From assembly GCF_000813985.1 (NCBI RefSeq), contig NZ_JWLJ01000006.1, positions 277,168-341,167 on the forward strand: 64,000 nucleotides of DNA, given 5' to 3'. This DNA comes from Ruegeria sp. ANG-R. Its GTDB lineage: Bacteria > Pseudomonadota > Alphaproteobacteria > Rhodobacterales > Rhodobacteraceae. The position numbers were made by a program, and so were the translations under genes. Below, in pieces: positions 9,196 to 18,455 of this stretch. Numbering within the stretch: position 1 is the stretch's first letter; the number at the start of each line of letters is the position of its first letter. The notes beneath the pieces are model-generated. The model did no database searches and was not told where the DNA came from. It was given only the letters and a program-made list of their open reading frames with translations.

Positions 9196-9930
9196 TCAGA
9201 ACGGCAGCAACGTATCAAGTATTTGCTGGCCATACCGCGGTTGCTGCACATCCGTGATCTGCCCCCGGCCGCCATAAGACACACGCGCAGAGGCGATCTT
9301 GTCATAGGTAATTTCATTCTGGCGTGAAATATCCTCGGGCCGGACATACCCCGCGACCAGCAGTTCTCGAAGTTCGAAATTCACCCGCAATTCCTGCGAA
9401 CCCGAAATCGAGAGCACGCCGTTTGGAAGAACGTCAATGACTGTTGCCGCCACGCGCAGCGTCAGTTTCTCTTTGCGTTTGACAGACCCTTTGCCTTTGC
9501 TGACCGAAGCCGAGTCGATCGATACAGCCTCGTCAAGCGAAGCCCCTTCCGGCAAACGTTCGCCCGCGCGCTGTGGCAGGCCAAACAACTCTGGCACGGC
9601 AAGGCTTTCAGATCCGGCACGCGATCGATTGGTATCGTTGGAAATCTCAGCTTTTTCGTCCAGTTCGATCACGACGGTCAGAATATCACCTTTCTTCATC
9701 GCGCGCTGATCCCCCAACAGCGAATTCTGTCCACCGCTCCACAAAGAAGACTGATCGACCGCTCGCTGTGGTTGGCTGTGTAGCGGTAGCCCAGGCCATA
9801 GCATCGCCACATGTTCAGGGGATTCCGTATTTGGCGTCAGGCTGGGAGGCTTGCCCAGATGGTCAAGCCGACCACAGGCCGCGACGCTCAGAACAGCGAA
9901 TAGAAAGGGTTTTGAAAGGCTCGGCATCAT
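9196..9930 (-). CDS. flgH: Flagellar L-ring protein FlgH
   Basis: 244 aa lipoprotein. The signal peptide ends at a lipobox-like SVAAC (Cys about residue 19). Conserved FlgH segments are GDILTVVIELDEKAEISNDT, VLPNGVLSISGSQELRVNFE and GYVRPEDISRQNEI. It forms the outer-membrane ring of the basal body. The ATG overlaps the flgA stop (ATGA). Confidence 0.95.
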   Translation of the reverse strand: MMPSLSKPFLFAVLSVAACGRLDHLGKPPSLTPNTESPEHVAMLWPGLPLHSQPQRAVDQSSLWSGGQNSLLGDQRAMKKGDILTVVIELDEKAEISNDTNRSRAGSESLAVPELFGLPQRAGERLPEGASLDEAVSIDSASVSKGKGSVKRKEKLTLRVAATVIDVLPNGVLSISGSQELRVNFELRELLVAGYVRPEDISRQNEITYDKIASARVSYGGRGQITDVQQPRYGQQILDTLLPF

Positions 9931-10343
9931 TTAACCTCGATTTGACCATCCGGACGGATAACGCCCGTTACTGTTGTGCGAGACGCCAGGTTCATGACGC
10001 GGATACGCTCGCCAACTGCGCCACGACCCAGCGCGCGGCCTTCAGCGGTGATAGAGAGCGCAACGCGATCAAATACCAGCGTCACCAGATCGTTTCGGTC
10101 CACGATGGCGGGCGGACCGATATCAGCAGGGCGGATTGGCCGACCCGGATAGAGCGCTACGCGCGCCTCCTGACCGACAAGCATCTCGGGATTGCGAACC
10201 GCGCCGGCAACGTCACCAGCTTTGGTTTCCAAGTCCGATGCCGCGATAACCTCTTTCGCACGAATCGTACGGGTCGGCACGGTGATCTCGGCCAGAGTCG
10301 CCAGCGGCGTCAAACACAGTATCAGGGTCAAAAGCCGCATCAC
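9927..10343 (-). CDS. flgA: P-ring assembly chaperone FlgA
   Basis: 138 aa with a signal peptide (about residues 1-18). The SAF/ChapFlgA domain is visible (RTIRAKEVIAASDLETK, LYPGRPIRPADIGPPAIVDR, LGRGAVGERIRVMNLAS). It is a short, single-domain form typical of alphaproteobacteria. It acts in the periplasm to assemble FlgI into the P ring. It overlaps flgG upstream and flgH downstream by four bases each. Confidence 0.92.
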   Translation of the reverse strand: MMRLLTLILCLTPLATLAEITVPTRTIRAKEVIAASDLETKAGDVAGAVRNPEMLVGQEARVALYPGRPIRPADIGPPAIVDRNDLVTLVFDRVALSITAEGRALGRGAVGERIRVMNLASRTTVTGVIRPDGQIEVK

Positions 10344-11125
10344 CGCACCTGTGTGGTTGCGCCCATCATCTGATCGACGGCAGAGATGACCTTGGCGTTC
10401 ATCTCGTAGCCGCGCTGAGCTTCGATCAGTTCCGTGACCTCACGCACCGCATCGACCGAGCTGTCCTCGAGATACCCCTGCCGCAACGTACCCAGCCCAT
10501 CCTCGCCCGGGGTACCGACAACAGGAGCACCCGACGCTTCGGTTTCCCTGAACAGATTGCTGCCTACCGCCTCAAGACCCTTGGCATTTGAAAAGCTGGC
10601 CAGCGTGAACTCGCCCAGCAACTGCCCCTCGGCAGTGTCGTCGAAATAGGCATAGACCTCGCCCGCAGCATTGATCGATATCGATCTGGCATCGTCCGGA
10701 ATGGTGATTTCGGGCGCGACAGCAAAGCCGTCCGATGTCACAATCAGGCCCTCGGCCGAACGCTTCAGACTACCGTCGCGGGTAAAAGCAGACTGCCCAT
10801 TGGGCATCGTCACTTCGAGATAGCCGCGCCCTTCGATGGCAACATCCAGATCACTGCCCGTCGCCGAAAGCCCGCCCTGTTCCAGTTGAACGGTAACCGC
10901 AGCGGGCCGCACGCCCAAGCCAAGTTGAATACCGGTCGGAAGGACCGTCCCGTCCGAGGCATTGACCGCGCCGGCACGCGCAATCTGCTGGTAGTGCAGA
11001 TCCGCAAACTCGGCCCGGCGGGTGTTGTAACCCGTTGTGTTCATATTCGCGAGGTTGTTCGAGATCGTCTCGACCCGCATCTGCTGAGCAGTCATGCCGG
11101 TTGCCGCGATTTTCAAAGCACGCAT
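10340..11125 (-). CDS. flgG: Flagellar distal rod protein FlgG
   Basis: 261 aa. The N-terminus MRALKIAATGMTAQQMRVET with SNNLANMNTTGYNTRRAEF is the rod/hook family signature and is FlgG-specific in its MRAL start. The C-terminus SVDAVREVTELIEAQRGYEM is the FlgG/FlgF C-terminal domain. Full length. It builds the distal rod through the P and L rings. Confidence 0.96.
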   Translation of the reverse strand: MRALKIAATGMTAQQMRVETISNNLANMNTTGYNTRRAEFADLHYQQIARAGAVNASDGTVLPTGIQLGLGVRPAAVTVQLEQGGLSATGSDLDVAIEGRGYLEVTMPNGQSAFTRDGSLKRSAEGLIVTSDGFAVAPEITIPDDARSISINAAGEVYAYFDDTAEGQLLGEFTLASFSNAKGLEAVGSNLFRETEASGAPVVGTPGEDGLGTLRQGYLEDSSVDAVREVTELIEAQRGYEMNAKVISAVDQMMGATTQVR

Positions 11126-11146
11126 ATCGTGTTCTCCTTCAGGTGA

Positions 11147-11857
11147 TCAGCGCATCAGCGCCTTGAGCGCGCCACGCACGCGTTCGTCCTCGGCTTCGAG
11201 AAAGCTCTGCCCAAGCTCATATGCCCGCTGAATCTCGACCATCCGGGTCACCTGGCCGATGGCATTGACATTCGACCCCTCAAGAAACCGGTGCAGTACC
11301 ACCGGCTCGTCCACCGGATCGACCTGACCACCGGGGCGGAAATGCGTATTGCCCTCGCGCACAAGACCTTTGGGGTCGGCGACGTTGTAGACCCCGATCT
11401 GACCCAGAAGCTGGCCATCGACGCTCATCGTACCATCGCTGCCGATATCGATCGTTGCGGCATCCGGCGGGATGAAAACAGGTGCCCCGTTGCTGTCCAG
11501 AACCCGATGCCCATCCATCGTCACCAGGTCACCCTCGGCATTGGGGGAAAAGCTGCCTGCCCGGGTCAGCCGGTTCCCCGAGGGTGTCTCAATCATAAAG
11601 AACCCGTCACCTTCGATGGCAAAATCGAAGGCCCCTCCGGTTTCGGTCAGCACTCCCTGCTGCAGCGAGGTATTACGCGCCTCGGCCCGGGTGAGCGAAA
11701 GCGAAGGGTTGCCGGGTATGTCCCGAATAAACTCGGAAAACACCACACCCTGCTGGCGGTAACCGCTTGTGTTGGCGTTGGCGATATTGTTGGCAACCAT
11801 CCGCATCTCGTTCATCAGACCGGATTGGCGGGACAGGGTGACATATGCGGTGTCCAT
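11147..11857 (-). CDS. flgF: Flagellar proximal rod protein FlgF
   Basis: 236 aa. The start MDTAYVTLSRQSGLMNEMRM is at 11857. A longer upstream reading exists but lies antisense-frame within fliQ and is rejected. The motif NNIANANTSGYRQQGVVFSE and C-terminal EGSNVNAIGQVTRMVEIQRA are typical. The ATG shares one base with the fliQ TGA (TGATG), so it is probably translated by reinitiation. Confidence 0.95.
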   Translation of the reverse strand: MDTAYVTLSRQSGLMNEMRMVANNIANANTSGYRQQGVVFSEFIRDIPGNPSLSLTRAEARNTSLQQGVLTETGGAFDFAIEGDGFFMIETPSGNRLTRAGSFSPNAEGDLVTMDGHRVLDSNGAPVFIPPDAATIDIGSDGTMSVDGQLLGQIGVYNVADPKGLVREGNTHFRPGGQVDPVDEPVVLHRFLEGSNVNAIGQVTRMVEIQRAYELGQSFLEAEDERVRGALKALMR

Positions 11858-12129
11858 CAGCGACCTCCGGCGATAAGCGGGATCAGCGTCCCGGTGAAGA
11901 ATGTGACGAGTGTCTGGGTCATGAACCCCATCGACATCCAGAACACGACAACGATGGCGATCAGCTTGGGCACGAAGGTCAGCGTCATCTCCTGCACCGA
12001 GGTCAACGCCTGAAACAGACCCACGGTGAGACCCGAAATCAGCGCCACCGCGAGAATCGGAACTGATGTGATGACCGCGACCCAAAGCGCCTGACGCACG
12101 ATATCGTAGAACAGACCTTCGCTCAGCAT
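11857..12129 (-). CDS. fliQ: Flagellar export gate protein FliQ
   Basis: 90 aa with two membrane helices, the normal FliQ length. Signature segments are ISGLTVGLFQALTSVQEMTL and FVPKLIAIVVVFW. It forms the gate with FliP and FliR. Its position between fliE and flgF, away from fliR, is typical of the alphaproteobacterial arrangement. Confidence 0.95.
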   Translation of the reverse strand: MLSEGLFYDIVRQALWVAVITSVPILAVALISGLTVGLFQALTSVQEMTLTFVPKLIAIVVVFWMSMGFMTQTLVTFFTGTLIPLIAGGR

Positions 12130-12132
12130 CGC

Positions 12133-12423
12133 TCAGACCGGCATCCGCAGGATTTCCTGATAGGCCTCAACGACCTTGTTACGAACGATGACCGCCGTTT
12201 CCACCGCCAGTTCGGTCTGCGCTAATGCCTGTACCAGAGCATGTGGATCGGCCTGTCCGACCATTGAAGATTGCGCCACCTGCTCGCTGTGTTTCAGCGT
12301 TGCGGCAAAATCCTGAAAGGTAGATCGCACCCCTTGCACCGCTCCGTGATGATCCGGGTCGGCCTGTGTAGCGGGGCGCGCACCGGCATAGCTTTGGGCG
12401 GCGGTAAGTGATCGGATGTCCAT
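12133..12423 (-). CDS. fliE: Flagellar MS-ring/rod adaptor FliE
   Basis: 96 aa. The C-terminal FliE motif is visible: DPHALVQALAQTELAVETAV and RNKVVEAYQEILRMPV. It connects the MS ring to the rod. It follows flgC at 12 bases and precedes fliQ at 3 bases. Confidence 0.93.
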   Translation of the reverse strand: MDIRSLTAAQSYAGARPATQADPDHHGAVQGVRSTFQDFAATLKHSEQVAQSSMVGQADPHALVQALAQTELAVETAVIVRNKVVEAYQEILRMPV

Positions 12424-12435
12424 TCTGGCTTTCCT

Positions 12436-12822
12436 TTATTTGCGAAGTAGATCCATCAGGCTCGACGACATTTGCCGGGTCTGATCGAACATCTTAAGAT
12501 TGGCTTCGTAGCTGCGCTGCGCCTCGCGGGCGTCGGCGATTTCAATCATCAGATCGACATTGGAGCCCTGGTAGTAGCCGCTTTTGTCTGCCATCGGGTG
12601 GCCGGGATCGTAAATCTGGGGCAGGTTACGGCGGTCAAGCCTGACGCGTCCGGCCTGAACCATTTCCTTGCCACCACGCTCGACCGTTTCAAACGGAACC
12701 GTTTTGCGGCGATAGCCCGGAGTATCCGCGTTCGAGATATTCTCGGACACATGACGCAGCCGCGCCGCCTGCGCCCGCAGGGCACTGGCCGAGGCCGTCA
12801 GGGAATTGGAAAAATCGCTCAT
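12436..12822 (-). CDS. flgC: Flagellar proximal rod protein FlgC
   Basis: 128 aa. The N-terminal rod motif LRHVSENISNADTPGYRRKT and C-terminal IEIADAREAQRSYEANLKMF are typical. FlgC forms the proximal rod with FlgB and FlgF. It lies 12 bases after flgB in the same operon. Confidence 0.95.
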   Translation of the reverse strand: MSDFSNSLTASASALRAQAARLRHVSENISNADTPGYRRKTVPFETVERGGKEMVQAGRVRLDRRNLPQIYDPGHPMADKSGYYQGSNVDLMIEIADAREAQRSYEANLKMFDQTRQMSSSLMDLLRK

Positions 12823-12834
12823 ACCGATATCCTC

Positions 12835-13221
12835 TTATGCCCGGCCCAGGCCGCTACGCAGAATTCCGATAGAAGACTTGTAGATCGCCAGAGCGCGATC
12901 ATGCTGCCGCTTGACCTCGACGGCTTTCAGCATCTCCTCCTCCAGTGAGACACCGTTGCCGTTTGGATCGCCCATCTCGGTGGCTGTGTATTCGGCCCAG
13001 GGCTGAGGACGGGCCTCCCCATGCAGATGCCCCGCACGCGTCGCTGTCATCGCGACCTCGCGGCCCGGGTTTTCGAAGGCTTTCTGAAAGGCCTCGATAT
13101 CGCGGGGCTTGTATCCCGGCGTATCCGCATTGGCCATATTACGCGAGATGACGGCCTGCCGTTGTCCGGCATGGGTTGCCATTGCGTACGCTGTCTTAAA
13201 GACGTTCAGGTCAGAGAACAT
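12835..13221 (-). CDS. flgB: Flagellar proximal rod protein FlgB
   Basis: 128 aa from ATG 13221 (MFSDLNVFKTAYAMATHAGQ). An in-frame start 27 bases upstream would add nine residues that do not fit the family. The motif SRNMANADTPGYKPRDIEAF is the rod signature and NGVSLEEEMLKAVEVKRQHD the C-terminal domain. It is the first gene of the leftward operon down to fliL, with a CtrA-like box 24 bases upstream. Confidence 0.94.
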   Translation of the reverse strand: MFSDLNVFKTAYAMATHAGQRQAVISRNMANADTPGYKPRDIEAFQKAFENPGREVAMTATRAGHLHGEARPQPWAEYTATEMGDPNGNGVSLEEEMLKAVEVKRQHDRALAIYKSSIGILRSGLGRA

Positions 13222-13244
13222 CGGGGCTTCTCCCTCGATCAATT

Positions 13245-13259
13245 TCAATCAAGGCTTAA
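13245..13259. promoter_or_regulatory. CtrA-like box between flgB and fliI
   Basis: TCAA-N7-TTAA on the plus strand, equal to TTAA-N7-TTGA on the minus strand, one mismatch from TTAA-N7-TTAA. It lies in the 88-base divergent region between flgB and fliI and could serve both. CtrA control of motility is known in Rhodobacterales. Confidence 0.5.
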
Positions 13260-13309
13260 CCCCGATTCCTTTAGAAACCGTTTTCAGCAAACCAATTGGA
13301 GGACCTGCG

Positions 13310-14647
13310 ATGCATGATCTCGATCCGATGCGTCTGAAATGCGAATTCGACAGAATGTCCGCGGTGCGGCACATCGGGCGCGTTACCAGCGTCGCGCGCG
13401 GGGTGATCGAAATCGACGGTCTGGCCGCGCGGGCCCGAATCGGAGATCATCTGACCTTGCACCGTCAGAGCGGCCCGGACCTGCAGGGTGAAGTGCTGCA
13501 TGTCGAATCGGACCAGATTCATATGCTGCCCGCGACTGCCCCCGATGGTGTCTGTCTGGGTGATCGGGTCTCTCTCGAACAGATGCCTGCCTTCGCGCCC
13601 GGATTGCATTGGCTTGGGCGGGTGGTCGACCCGTTTGGCAAACCTCTGGACGGCAAACCCTTGTTGCCGGGTACGCATGATCGCGATCTCATGCAAGCTC
13701 CTCCTGCTGCAGTTTCGCGTAAACCGCTGGGTGCGCGCATGGAAACCGGGCTGGCCATACTGAATACCATGCTGCCCATTGTTCAAGGTCAGAGAATCGG
13801 CCTGTTCGCCGGGTCAGGTGTTGGCAAATCAACCCTGCTGGCAACGCTTGCCCGTTCAATGCAGGCAGACGCCGTGGTCGTCGCTCTGGTCGGTGAACGC
13901 GGGCGCGAGGTGAACGAGTTCGTAGAGACAGCATTGGGCGCAGAAGGCATGAAACGATCCATCGTCGTGGCGGCAACATCGGACCAGTCCGCACTGGCGC
14001 GCAGGCGTTGTGCATGGTCGGCCATGTCGGCGGCTGAATATCTGCGGGACCAGGGGATGAATGTCCTGTTTCTGGCCGACTCGGTCACGCGCTTCGCCGA
14101 AGCCCATCGTGAAATCGCCGCCGCCATGGGCGAGGCCCCCTCGCTACGAGGGTTCCCACCGTCGGTCACGCCGCTGATTGCGAACCTGTGCGAACGCGCG
14201 GGCCCGGGCACTGCCGATCAGGGCGATATCACGGCCGTATTCAGCGTTCTGGTGGCCGGGTCCGACATGGATGAACCCGTCGCCGATATCCTGCGCGGGG
14301 TGCTGGATGGTCACATCGTGCTGAGCCGCGAGATCGCCGAGCGCGGTCGGTTCCCCGCCATTGACCTGAGCCGATCTGTATCGCGCAGCCTGCCAGCCGC
14401 TGCGACGGCAGACGAGAATCAGATGATCGCGGAAACCCGCAAACTGGTCGGCAGCTACGAACAGTCTGAGGTCATGATCAAGGCCGGCCTCTATGCCGAG
14501 GGCGCAGATCCATTGCTGGATCGTGCCGTTCGGGTCCACGAAGAATTGGACAGCTTCTTCGCCAAGGCCGACCCGGACGGAATCGACAACAGCTTCAAGC
14601 GGTTATCACTGATTCTGCGGCGCGCAGGTGCGGGCCCCGGGCGGTAG
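13310..14647 (+). CDS. fliI: Flagellar export ATPase FliI
   Basis: 445 aa. ATG 13310 follows TTGGAGGA. The P-loop FAGSGVGKSTLLATLARSM lies near residues 166-174. The F1-like signature FLADSVTRFAEAHREIAAAM, with GEAPSLRGFPPSVTPLI following, identifies a type III export ATPase rather than F1-beta. It energises or assists substrate unloading at the export gate. It is single-gene here; fliH and fliJ partners are not adjacent. Confidence 0.95.
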   Translation: MHDLDPMRLKCEFDRMSAVRHIGRVTSVARGVIEIDGLAARARIGDHLTLHRQSGPDLQGEVLHVESDQIHMLPATAPDGVCLGDRVSLEQMPAFAPGLHWLGRVVDPFGKPLDGKPLLPGTHDRDLMQAPPAAVSRKPLGARMETGLAILNTMLPIVQGQRIGLFAGSGVGKSTLLATLARSMQADAVVVALVGERGREVNEFVETALGAEGMKRSIVVAATSDQSALARRRCAWSAMSAAEYLRDQGMNVLFLADSVTRFAEAHREIAAAMGEAPSLRGFPPSVTPLIANLCERAGPGTADQGDITAVFSVLVAGSDMDEPVADILRGVLDGHIVLSREIAERGRFPAIDLSRSVSRSLPAAATADENQMIAETRKLVGSYEQSEVMIKAGLYAEGADPLLDRAVRVHEELDSFFAKADPDGIDNSFKRLSLILRRAGAGPGR

Positions 14648-14674
14648 CCGCTGAATTCGGAACAGTTTTAGATG

Positions 14675-14689
14675 TTAAGCCCACCTTAA
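14675..14689 (+). promoter_or_regulatory. Perfect CtrA box upstream of motB
   Basis: TTAA-GCCCACC-TTAA at 14675-14689 is an exact TTAA-N7-TTAA, 38 bases before the motB start. It is the best of the four candidates in the cluster. Confidence 0.65.
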
Positions 14690-14727
14690 GACCTGCCCTG
14701 CTACGCCGGTAGACGGGTGAATAGAAG

Positions 14728-15576
14728 GTGGTGGAGATGGGTGCGCAATCCAATGCGGCGCCAATCATCATCAAGAAGAAACGAGTGTCGGGTGGCGATG
14801 GTCACCACGGTGGTGCGTGGAAGGTCGCGTATGCGGACTTTGTCACCGCCATGATGGCTTTCTTCATGTTGATGTGGCTGCTGAATGCAACGACCGAGAA
14901 GCAACGCAAAGGTCTGGCGGATTACTTCTCGCCCACGATTCCGGTCAATCCGGTCTCGGGCGGGGGTGATGGGGCCTTTGGCGGAGACAACATGTTCTCG
15001 GAAAAAACCATGGTGATGGATGGATCGGGCGCAAGTAACCGAAACCCCACCGAGGCGAAGCAGGCGCGCGGCTCAACCGGTGTGGACGCGCAAGGCGGCG
15101 GTAAAGGCGCGTATGAAGATTTCTCGTCGCTCGAAGCGCGATTGCTGGGTCGCGCAGGGGAAAGCCTGGTGTCCGACAAATTGCTCAAACACATCGTTAC
15201 CCGTGTCACCGACGAAGGATTGGTGGTCGAGCTGTACGCCACGGAAGATCAACCACTCTTCGAATCGGGCACGGACAAGCCGACACACATGATGCGTGCG
15301 CTGGTACTGCTTGTGGCAAGGTCTTCGGACCTCGTGACAAACTCGATCTCGGTGGAAGGACATGAGCGGTCTTCCCCCGTGGTGCTGGCTAACAATCCGG
15401 TTTGGGACCTATCCACCGCCCGGGCGCAACGCACGCGCCAACTGCTGCAGGACAAGGGCGTCCAACCACTGCGGCTGGACCGTGTGACCGGACATGCAGA
15501 CCGTGAGTTATCGGTCGAAAACCCGATGGACGCGCGCAACGATCGAATCGAAATCATTTTTCTGCGCACCCCATGA
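14728..15576 (+). CDS. motB: Flagellar stator protein MotB
   Basis: About 282 aa. The start is GTG 14728 or 14731, or ATG 14737; the region AGAAGGTGGTGGAGATG makes the choice uncertain. The single N-terminal helix contains the proton-carrying Asp (KVAYADFVTAMMAFFMLMWL). The C-terminal OmpA-like peptidoglycan-binding domain includes VEGHERSSPV and DRVTGHADREL. motA is not adjacent and must lie elsewhere. Confidence 0.93.
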   Translation: MVEMGAQSNAAPIIIKKKRVSGGDGHHGGAWKVAYADFVTAMMAFFMLMWLLNATTEKQRKGLADYFSPTIPVNPVSGGGDGAFGGDNMFSEKTMVMDGSGASNRNPTEAKQARGSTGVDAQGGGKGAYEDFSSLEARLLGRAGESLVSDKLLKHIVTRVTDEGLVVELYATEDQPLFESGTDKPTHMMRALVLLVARSSDLVTNSISVEGHERSSPVVLANNPVWDLSTARAQRTRQLLQDKGVQPLRLDRVTGHADRELSVENPMDARNDRIEIIFLRTP

Positions 15577-15605
15577 GAGACAAAGGATAGACTGCATTTT
15601 ACCTG

Positions 15606-15620
15606 TTAGCGCGATGTTAA
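15606..15620 (+). promoter_or_regulatory. CtrA-like box upstream of flgE
   Basis: TTAG-N7-TTAA, one mismatch from consensus, 54 bases before the flgE ATG and in the 98-base gap after motB. Confidence 0.5.
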
Positions 15621-15674
15621 GGGCCAGTGCGGTACGTGTTGCATCAATGATTGACGCAACAAAAGGGCGTGCCG

Positions 15675-16970
15675 ATGACCATTTCCTCTTCGCTGAATGC
15701 CGGTGTGGCGGCGTTGAAGGCCAACGCCAACAGGCTGGCCACGATCTCTGACAACATCGCCAATTCCTCGACATTTGGTTACAAGAGGGTCGAAACCGAT
15801 TTTCACTCCATGGTCACGTCGGGCCAAGGTGGCAGCTATTCGGCGGGCGGCGTCAGAACCACCAGCCAGCGCCTGATCGATCAGCGCGGATCGCTGGTAA
15901 CCACCAACAATTCGACCGATCTGGCCGTGCGTGGCCGGGGTATGCTGCCGGTCCGTCCAAGCTCGCAGATCGCATCGGGCTCGAACGAGATGTTGCTGAC
16001 CACGACAGGCTCGTTCCGTACGAATGAAGAGGGGTATCTGGTTACCCAATCCGGCCTTGTCCTGCTGGGCTGGCGCGCAGCTGCGGATGGGTCGATCCCC
16101 AGCGTACCACGTGACACACCGGCGGCGCTGGAACCCATTCAACTGAGCGTCAATCAGCTGTCAGGAGCCCCGACAACGTCGATGAACCTGCGGATGAACC
16201 TGCCCGCGACCGCAACCGATGCGGGGGCTCCGGGCGACACGCAGCCGCTGTCGGTCGAATACTTCGACAATCTGGGCAAGTCCGAAAGCGTGGATATCGA
16301 ACTGGTGCCAACGGTGCCCGCAACCGGCACCAGCAATGAATGGACCATGACATTGCGCGACTCGGCATCCGGCGGCGCTGTCATCGGAGAATACACTCTG
16401 ACTTTCACAGATAGCCGCACCGCCGGTGGTACGCTGGCTAGCGTCACCGCCGTATCCGGCGGTGCCTATGATCCGGCAACCGGCAGCGTCGTTGTCAACG
16501 TCGCCGGTGGACCGATGGAGGTCAATATCGGGCTGATCGGTGATGCAGATGGAATCACGCAGCTTTCGGATACCTTTGCGCCGGTTTCGATCACGCGCGA
16601 TGGCTCGGCCGTTGGCACGATGACTAGTGTGCAGGTCGACGAGAATGGGTATGTCTATGCGTTTTACGATACCGGCGTCAGCCGCCGGATGTTCCAGATT
16701 CCTCTGGCGGATGTACCCAATCCAAACGGCCTGACAGCATTGGATAGTCAGACCTATGCCCCCTCACGTGAAAGCGGGACCTTTTTCTTGTGGAATGCGG
16801 GTGAGGGGCCGACGGGCGATCTCGTATCCTTCGCCCGCGAGGAGTCGACCACCGATGTCGCCACTGAACTGACGTCGATGATCCAGACACAGCGCGCCTA
16901 CTCCTCAAGCGCTAAGGTCATTCAGACCGTGGATGAGATGTTGCAGGAAACCACCAATATCAAACGCTGA
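15675..16970 (+). CDS. flgE: Flagellar hook protein FlgE
   Basis: 431 aa. ATG 15675 gives the usual MTISSSLNAGVAALKANANR start; an upstream in-frame ATG at 15651 is less likely. The rod/hook motif LATISDNIANSSTFGYKRVE and C-terminal ATELTSMIQTQRAYSSSAKV frame a central hook domain. It polymerises into the hook after export. It starts the rightward flgE-flgK-flgL-flgI run. Confidence 0.95.
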   Translation: MTISSSLNAGVAALKANANRLATISDNIANSSTFGYKRVETDFHSMVTSGQGGSYSAGGVRTTSQRLIDQRGSLVTTNNSTDLAVRGRGMLPVRPSSQIASGSNEMLLTTTGSFRTNEEGYLVTQSGLVLLGWRAAADGSIPSVPRDTPAALEPIQLSVNQLSGAPTTSMNLRMNLPATATDAGAPGDTQPLSVEYFDNLGKSESVDIELVPTVPATGTSNEWTMTLRDSASGGAVIGEYTLTFTDSRTAGGTLASVTAVSGGAYDPATGSVVVNVAGGPMEVNIGLIGDADGITQLSDTFAPVSITRDGSAVGTMTSVQVDENGYVYAFYDTGVSRRMFQIPLADVPNPNGLTALDSQTYAPSRESGTFFLWNAGEGPTGDLVSFAREESTTDVATELTSMIQTQRAYSSSAKVIQTVDEMLQETTNIKR

Positions 16971-17003
16971 TCTGATGACTGACCAGCCGAAAGGATGCGC
17001 CCG

Positions 17004-18455
17004 ATGAACATGTCGACAGCACTGAACAATGCACTGGGCGGGCTCAGCGCGGCGAGCCGAGGCGCGGCGGTGGTCTCGGGAAACATCGCGAATGCGCTAA
17101 CCCCGGGTTATGCCCGCAGATCGCTTGAACTGGCGACCAGCCCGATCTCGGGCAATGGTGTGCGTGTGGTCGGAATCACGCGACATCAGGACCCGGTGCT
17201 GATCGCAAACCGTCGTGTGACCGATGCGGATCTGGCTGCTGCCAGAACCGTGTCCCAGTTTCACTCAGGCTTTGAAAAACTGGTGGGAACTGCCGACGAC
17301 GCCACTTCAATCGCCGCCAGACTTGCCCAATTCGAAAGCAGTCTGATTACGGCAGCCAGCCTTCCCGGTTCAGCCCAACGACTGGATCAGGCAGCCCGCG
17401 CGGGTGGTGATCTGAGCAGCGCCCTCAACACGGCGTCCGAGGGGTTGCGGCAAATGCGCTCCGATGCAGATCGCACGATCGGAAAACAGGTTAACACCCT
17501 GAACCAGACGCTGAAAGATATCGAGAAACTGAACGCGCGTATTCCCGCAATACGCAATGCAGGCGGTGACACTGGTGCCTTGCTGGACCAACGACAGATA
17601 CTGATCGATCAGGTCAACGAGCTTGTACCCGTTAATGCCATCGCGCGCGAGAATGACCAGGTTTCTCTCTATTCCGACGGCGGGCTCATCCTGCTGGAAG
17701 GAACCGCCGCCGAATTCTCGTTCACGACCACCGGCGATACGATGCCACATATGACGGTCGGCAACGGATTGTTGTCCGGGCTCGAAGTCAATGGACGGCC
17801 CGTACGCGTCAGCGGAGAATTTGCGCAAATCAAAGGCGGCGCGTTGATGGCACAGTTCGCCGTCCGGGATGAGCTTGCCGTCGAAGCACAAGCAGATCTG
17901 GACGCCGTTGCGCGCGACCTGATCGAGCGGTTTGAAACCGCAGGGCTGGACCCGACAACCACGGCCACCGACGCAGGTTTGTTCACCGACGATGGCAACC
18001 GCTTCGACCCCGCCACACAAATCGGCCTTGCGTCGCGCATCTCGTTGAACGCCGCAGCAGACCCGGATGCAGGAGGTGACAGCTGGAAACTGCGCGCAGG
18101 CCTGGGCGCTTTGGTCCCGGGCGCTCCGGGAGACGCCAGCCAGCTGCAGGCGTTCGGCGCAATTCTGACAGACACGCGCCCGGGCCCCGTAGCTGGATTC
18201 GGGACCGGATCGATGCGCGCCGCCGAGATTGCCGAGGCACTTTTGTCCAAAGCCGGCTCCAATGCCCACGCTGCGGACCAACGCAGCAGCTTTGCCGCAA
18301 ACGCTCAACTGGAGATGCAGAAAATTGTTGCTGAGCAAGGCGTTGACAGCGACGCAGAACTGCAACGCTTGATGCAGATCGAACAAGCCTATGCCGCAAA
18401 CGCACGCATCGTCGCAGTCGTCGATGAACTGATGGATACTCTGCTGAGGCTATGA
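17004..18455 (+). CDS. flgK: Hook-filament junction protein FlgK (HAP1)
   Basis: 483 aa. The start is ATG 17004 rather than 16995 because AAGGATG just upstream acts as ribosome site. The N-terminal motif VSGNIANALTPGYARRSLEL and C-terminal LQRLMQIEQAYAANARIVAV are FlgK-like. Its stop overlaps flgL (ATGA). Confidence 0.93.
   Translation: MNMSTALNNALGGLSAASRGAAVVSGNIANALTPGYARRSLELATSPISGNGVRVVGITRHQDPVLIANRRVTDADLAAARTVSQFHSGFEKLVGTADDATSIAARLAQFESSLITAASLPGSAQRLDQAARAGGDLSSALNTASEGLRQMRSDADRTIGKQVNTLNQTLKDIEKLNARIPAIRNAGGDTGALLDQRQILIDQVNELVPVNAIARENDQVSLYSDGGLILLEGTAAEFSFTTTGDTMPHMTVGNGLLSGLEVNGRPVRVSGEFAQIKGGALMAQFAVRDELAVEAQADLDAVARDLIERFETAGLDPTTTATDAGLFTDDGNRFDPATQIGLASRISLNAAADPDAGGDSWKLRAGLGALVPGAPGDASQLQAFGAILTDTRPGPVAGFGTGSMRAAEIAEALLSKAGSNAHAADQRSSFAANAQLEMQKIVAEQGVDSDAELQRLMQIEQAYAANARIVAVVDELMDTLLRL

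Noticed and set aside
11147..12085. Longer flgF reading starting inside fliQ
   Set aside because: The extra N-terminus is out of family, and fliQ occupies that DNA in another frame with a TGATG junction.
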